DNA of 64,000 nucleotides from Sinorhizobium numidicum (GTDB lineage Bacteria > Pseudomonadota > Alphaproteobacteria > Rhizobiales > Rhizobiaceae), in NCBI RefSeq assembly GCF_029892045.1, contig NZ_CP120367.1, positions 1,798,001 through 1,862,000 on the forward strand, read 5' to 3'. The notes below the pieces were generated by a model. It saw nothing but the letters and a program-made list of their open reading frames with translations, had not been told where the DNA came from and did no database searches. The position numbers and the translations under genes are program-made. Positions 61,773 through 64,000 of this stretch are shown piece by piece. Within the stretch, counting starts at the first letter, position 1. The number at the start of each line of letters is the position of its first letter.

Positions 61773-62837
61773 TCAAGCCGGTGCACGTACATGCGCGCCC
61801 GCAATGAGCTTCTGTCGCACCGTCTCGAACACAAGCGAATTCTCGGGCAGGAACCCGACCTTCACCTGCTCGCCTGTCGAGTGCCCAGCGGACGAACCCT
61901 GTTCAAGCACGCGAACGGCGCCCATCCCGGTTTCGACGACATAGAGGATCTCGCGACCCATCGGTTCGATCTGCGCGATGCGGCCGGCGAAGCCGGTATC
62001 CCCGAATCTGAGGTGCTCCGGCCTCAGCCCGACAGTCAGCGGCCCCGACGCGCCCTCGACCGGAAATCTGGCGCCGTTCACGGTAACCGTGCCGCCCTCG
62101 GCTTCGCCGGCAATGAGGTTGATGGGCGGCGAGCCGATGAAGCCGGCGACGAACAGGCTCGACGGCTTGAGATAGAGGTCGTCCGGCGTCCCGACCTGCT
62201 CGATCCGGCCGGCGCGCATGCAGATGATACGGTCGGCCATCGTCGTCGCCTCGATCTGGTCATGCGTGACGAGGACGGTCGTCACGCCGAGCTGCTCGTG
62301 CAGCGACTTGATCTCAGTCCGCATCGAAAGACGGAGCGAAGCGTCGAGGTTGGAGAGCGGCTCGTCGAGGAGCAGCAGCTGCGGCTCCTTCACGAGGGCG
62401 CGTGCAAGGGCGACGCGCTGCTGCTGGCCGCCGGAAAGCTCGCTGGGGCGACGATCCAGCAGCTCCGCGACCCGGACAAGGTCCGCGGCGGCCTTCACCC
62501 GGACGAGAGCTTCGTCGCGCGGCGTTTTCTTGAACCGCAGTGGAAACAGGATGTTGTCGCGCACGCTCATGTGCGGGTAGAGCGCGTAGGATTGAAAGAC
62601 GATGCCGACATTGCGGTCGCGTGCCTCTACCTCGTTGACGACATGGCCGTCAAAGAGGAGCTCGCCGCCGCTCGGAAGATAGACGCCGGCGAGCATGAAC
62701 AGGCTCGTCGACTTGCCGCAGCCGGATGGGCCGAGAAGTGCGACGAACTCGCCGTCCTCAATGACGAGGTTCATATCGGGAATCACCTCGACGGCGCCGA
62801 AGCGTTTCACCACGTTGCGGAATTCGATCTTCGCCAT
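61773..62837 (-). CDS. CUT1 sugar/glycerol-phosphate-type ABC ATPase (UgpC/MalK-like)
   Basis: 354 residues. Walker A GPSGCGKST, Q-loop FQSYALYPHMSV, signature LSGGQQQRVALARALV, Walker B LLLLDEPLSNLD and switch His in VTHDQIEAT. The C-terminal about 120 residues form the TOBE/OB regulatory domain (NLIAGEAEGG; VGLRPEHLRF). It energises the import pore made by the two permeases upstream, 5 bases away. Confidence 0.92.
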   Translation of the reverse strand: MAKIEFRNVVKRFGAVEVIPDMNLVIEDGEFVALLGPSGCGKSTSLFMLAGVYLPSGGELLFDGHVVNEVEARDRNVGIVFQSYALYPHMSVRDNILFPLRFKKTPRDEALVRVKAAADLVRVAELLDRRPSELSGGQQQRVALARALVKEPQLLLLDEPLSNLDASLRLSMRTEIKSLHEQLGVTTVLVTHDQIEATTMADRIICMRAGRIEQVGTPDDLYLKPSSLFVAGFIGSPPINLIAGEAEGGTVTVNGARFPVEGASGPLTVGLRPEHLRFGDTGFAGRIAQIEPMGREILYVVETGMGAVRVLEQGSSAGHSTGEQVKVGFLPENSLVFETVRQKLIAGAHVRAPA

Positions 62838-62842
62838 CGTCC

Positions 62843-63943
62843 TCAGCCCTTCACGCCGCCAATCGACATCTGCATGAGATAGCGCTGCGCGGCCATGTAG
62901 AGGATGAGACTCGGGACGAGGTAGAAGACGCCGACCGCAGAGACGACGCCGTAGTCGACGCCCATGACATCATCGCGTACCCAGTACATGTAGAGGCTCA
63001 TTGTCCAGTTGCTGTTCCTGATCAGGAATGTGAACACGAAGATGTACTCTTCCCAGCCGCGGATGAAGGTGAAGACTGCGATGGCGAGGATGCCGTTCCT
63101 CACCTGCGGCAGCACCACGCTCACGAATGCCTGCCGCCGTGACGCGCCGTCGGTCAGCGCGCTCATCTCGATGTCCCACGGCACTGCGTCGAAGAAACCC
63201 TTCATGATGAAAATCGCAAACGGCAGTTCGAAGGCGACAAGCACAAGTATGACGCCGAAAAGCGTGTCCAGGAGCCCGATCCAGTAGAGCATCAGGAACA
63301 TCGGCACGATCAGCGTCAGCACGGGGAAAGCGTGGAGCACCAGGAGCGAGCGCAGCATCGAGGAGCGGCCGGGGAACTGGAAGCGCGACAGGTAGTAGGC
63401 TGCCAATGAGGCGACGGTGACGACGATGGCGGTCTGCGCGCCGGCGATCAGGATCGAGTTGCCGAAGGCATGCCAGACGTTGGGAAACTGGACCGCGCCC
63501 TTGACTTCCCCGATCCGCGACCGCACCACCGAGGCGAAGTCCGGCTCCCACAGGAAGATGAAATTGCCGACGTGCAGGTCGGGGCCGACCAGCAGGGCGA
63601 AAGCGAAGGCAGCGATCGCGGCGACTGCGGCAATGCCGATCCATAGCTGGCGCCGGCTTTGCGCGAGCGCGGCAGTGAGCCAGAAGGCAACGACGGCCGG
63701 CACGACCACGGCCATCGAGCGCCACAGAACCGCTGTCTCGGCAACGCCGGTCCTGGCCGAGAACGCGATCGTGACGAGCCAGAAATAGGGGAGAATGATC
63801 GGCAGCGACACGGCGATCAGGAAGGCGTAGAGGACGACCGCCTTGGTGCGCCGGACGCCACGCGCCCGCGCTGCCAATGCATCCCAATCGACCGTCGGCT
63901 CGGATGCCGTCGTGGACGCCATGGGGATCGGTTGCGCGGCCAT
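62843..63943 (-). CDS. CUT1 ABC transporter permease (MalG/UgpE-like)
   Basis: 366 residues, longer than the usual about 280. After the first membrane helix, two extra hydrophobic segments are inserted (VVVPAVVAFWLTAALA; IGIAAVAAIAAFAFALLVG), then a periplasmic loop and the common core. The EAA loop reads EMSALTDGASRRQAFVSVVLPQVRNG. Extended permeases of this shape occur in several rhizobial CUT1 systems. The substrate is unknown; the phosphodiesterase two genes downstream suggests a glycerol-containing compound. Confidence 0.88.
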   Translation of the reverse strand: MAAQPIPMASTTASEPTVDWDALAARARGVRRTKAVVLYAFLIAVSLPIILPYFWLVTIAFSARTGVAETAVLWRSMAVVVPAVVAFWLTAALAQSRRQLWIGIAAVAAIAAFAFALLVGPDLHVGNFIFLWEPDFASVVRSRIGEVKGAVQFPNVWHAFGNSILIAGAQTAIVVTVASLAAYYLSRFQFPGRSSMLRSLLVLHAFPVLTLIVPMFLMLYWIGLLDTLFGVILVLVAFELPFAIFIMKGFFDAVPWDIEMSALTDGASRRQAFVSVVLPQVRNGILAIAVFTFIRGWEEYIFVFTFLIRNSNWTMSLYMYWVRDDVMGVDYGVVSAVGVFYLVPSLILYMAAQRYLMQMSIGGVKG

Positions 63944-63944
63944 C

Positions 63945-64000
63945 TCAATGCACCTCGATACGCGGGCGCTGCAGCAGGCGCTCCATGTCGAAGAAGCGCC
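63945..64000 (-). CDS. C-terminal end of the upstream gene, probably the partner permease
   Basis: The last 17 codons (RFFDMERLLQRPRIEVH) and stop of a gene that begins outside the window. It ends 2 bases before the MalG-like permease start, so it is the preceding gene of the same operon and, by usual order, should be the MalF/UgpA-type permease. Confidence 0.6.
   Translation of the reverse strand, partial: RFFDMERLLQRPRIEVH

Overview
The window reads as a high-GC alphaproteobacterium of the family Rhizobiaceae, most probably Sinorhizobium/Ensifer and most probably a secondary replicon (a pSymB-like chromid or megaplasmid). Three things support this: a gene block that matches the S. meliloti galactoglucan (exopolysaccharide II, exp/wg) locus in content and order, a density of ABC importers and TPR-type adenylate cyclases typical of those replicons, and an intergenic mosaic repeat at 61641-61743 of a type I associate with Sinorhizobium. 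The genus is an inference; no rRNA or tRNA gene was seen.

Layout. 1-18.7 kb is a mixed accessory stretch: the 3' end of a LacI-type regulator, a membrane adenylate cyclase with TPRs, the relic of a molybdenum hydroxylase, small orphan genes, a secreted pectate-lyase-like protein, an OafA-type acyltransferase, an ethanolamine-permease-like transporter, a CPBP protease, an SRPBCC gene enclosed by about 45-bp inverted repeats, a second cyclase, and a glycerate kinase/SLC13 transporter pair. 18.9-39.2 kb is the galactoglucan block. Leftward it has the secreted RTX protein (wgeA-like), a GT2 glycosyltransferase, a methyltransferase, a GT4 enzyme and the type I secretion pair wgdA/wgdB. Rightward it has the MarR-type regulator wggR, wgcA and wgaA-B-D-E-F. 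Both edges are broken: the GT4 gene stops inside its C-terminal domain where it abuts a subtilase lacking its N-terminus, and the dTDP-glucose synthase gene is cut after about 75 codons, so the downstream dTDP-sugar genes are absent. Four palindromes of one pattern (TACTTCRA-N3-TTGAAGTA and variants) lie in front of transcription units of the block and are candidate WggR operators.

39.6-47.4 kb is a compact plant-signal module: a LuxR solo with the plant-associated Met/Trp substitutions in its ligand pocket, two flanking proline-iminopeptidase-type hydrolases, and a complete oligopeptide-type ABC importer (two permeases, a fused ATPase, a binding protein). A perfect 17-bp palindrome lies in the divergent promoter. 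It resembles the Pseudomonas pipR/aap and S. meliloti nesR/pip loci. 47.7-55.6 kb is a CUT2 sugar-uptake and catabolic operon (binding protein, ATPase, two permeases, LacI repressor, Gfo/Idh oxidoreductase, SDR), with a LacI-type operator in front and two copies of a REP-like palindrome inside. 55.9-60.6 kb holds stress-type and orphan genes: a BON-domain protein with an RpoE2-like promoter, a frameshifted small gene, an aldo/keto reductase and a third cyclase with TPRs. 60.8-64.0 kb is the end of a CUT1 ABC operon (permease end, permease, ATPase) followed by a glycerophosphodiester phosphodiesterase.

Taken together the window serves plant-associated life: surface polysaccharide, sensing of plant compounds, uptake of plant-derived solutes and cell-wall attack. 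It also shows repeated signs of gene decay and rearrangement.
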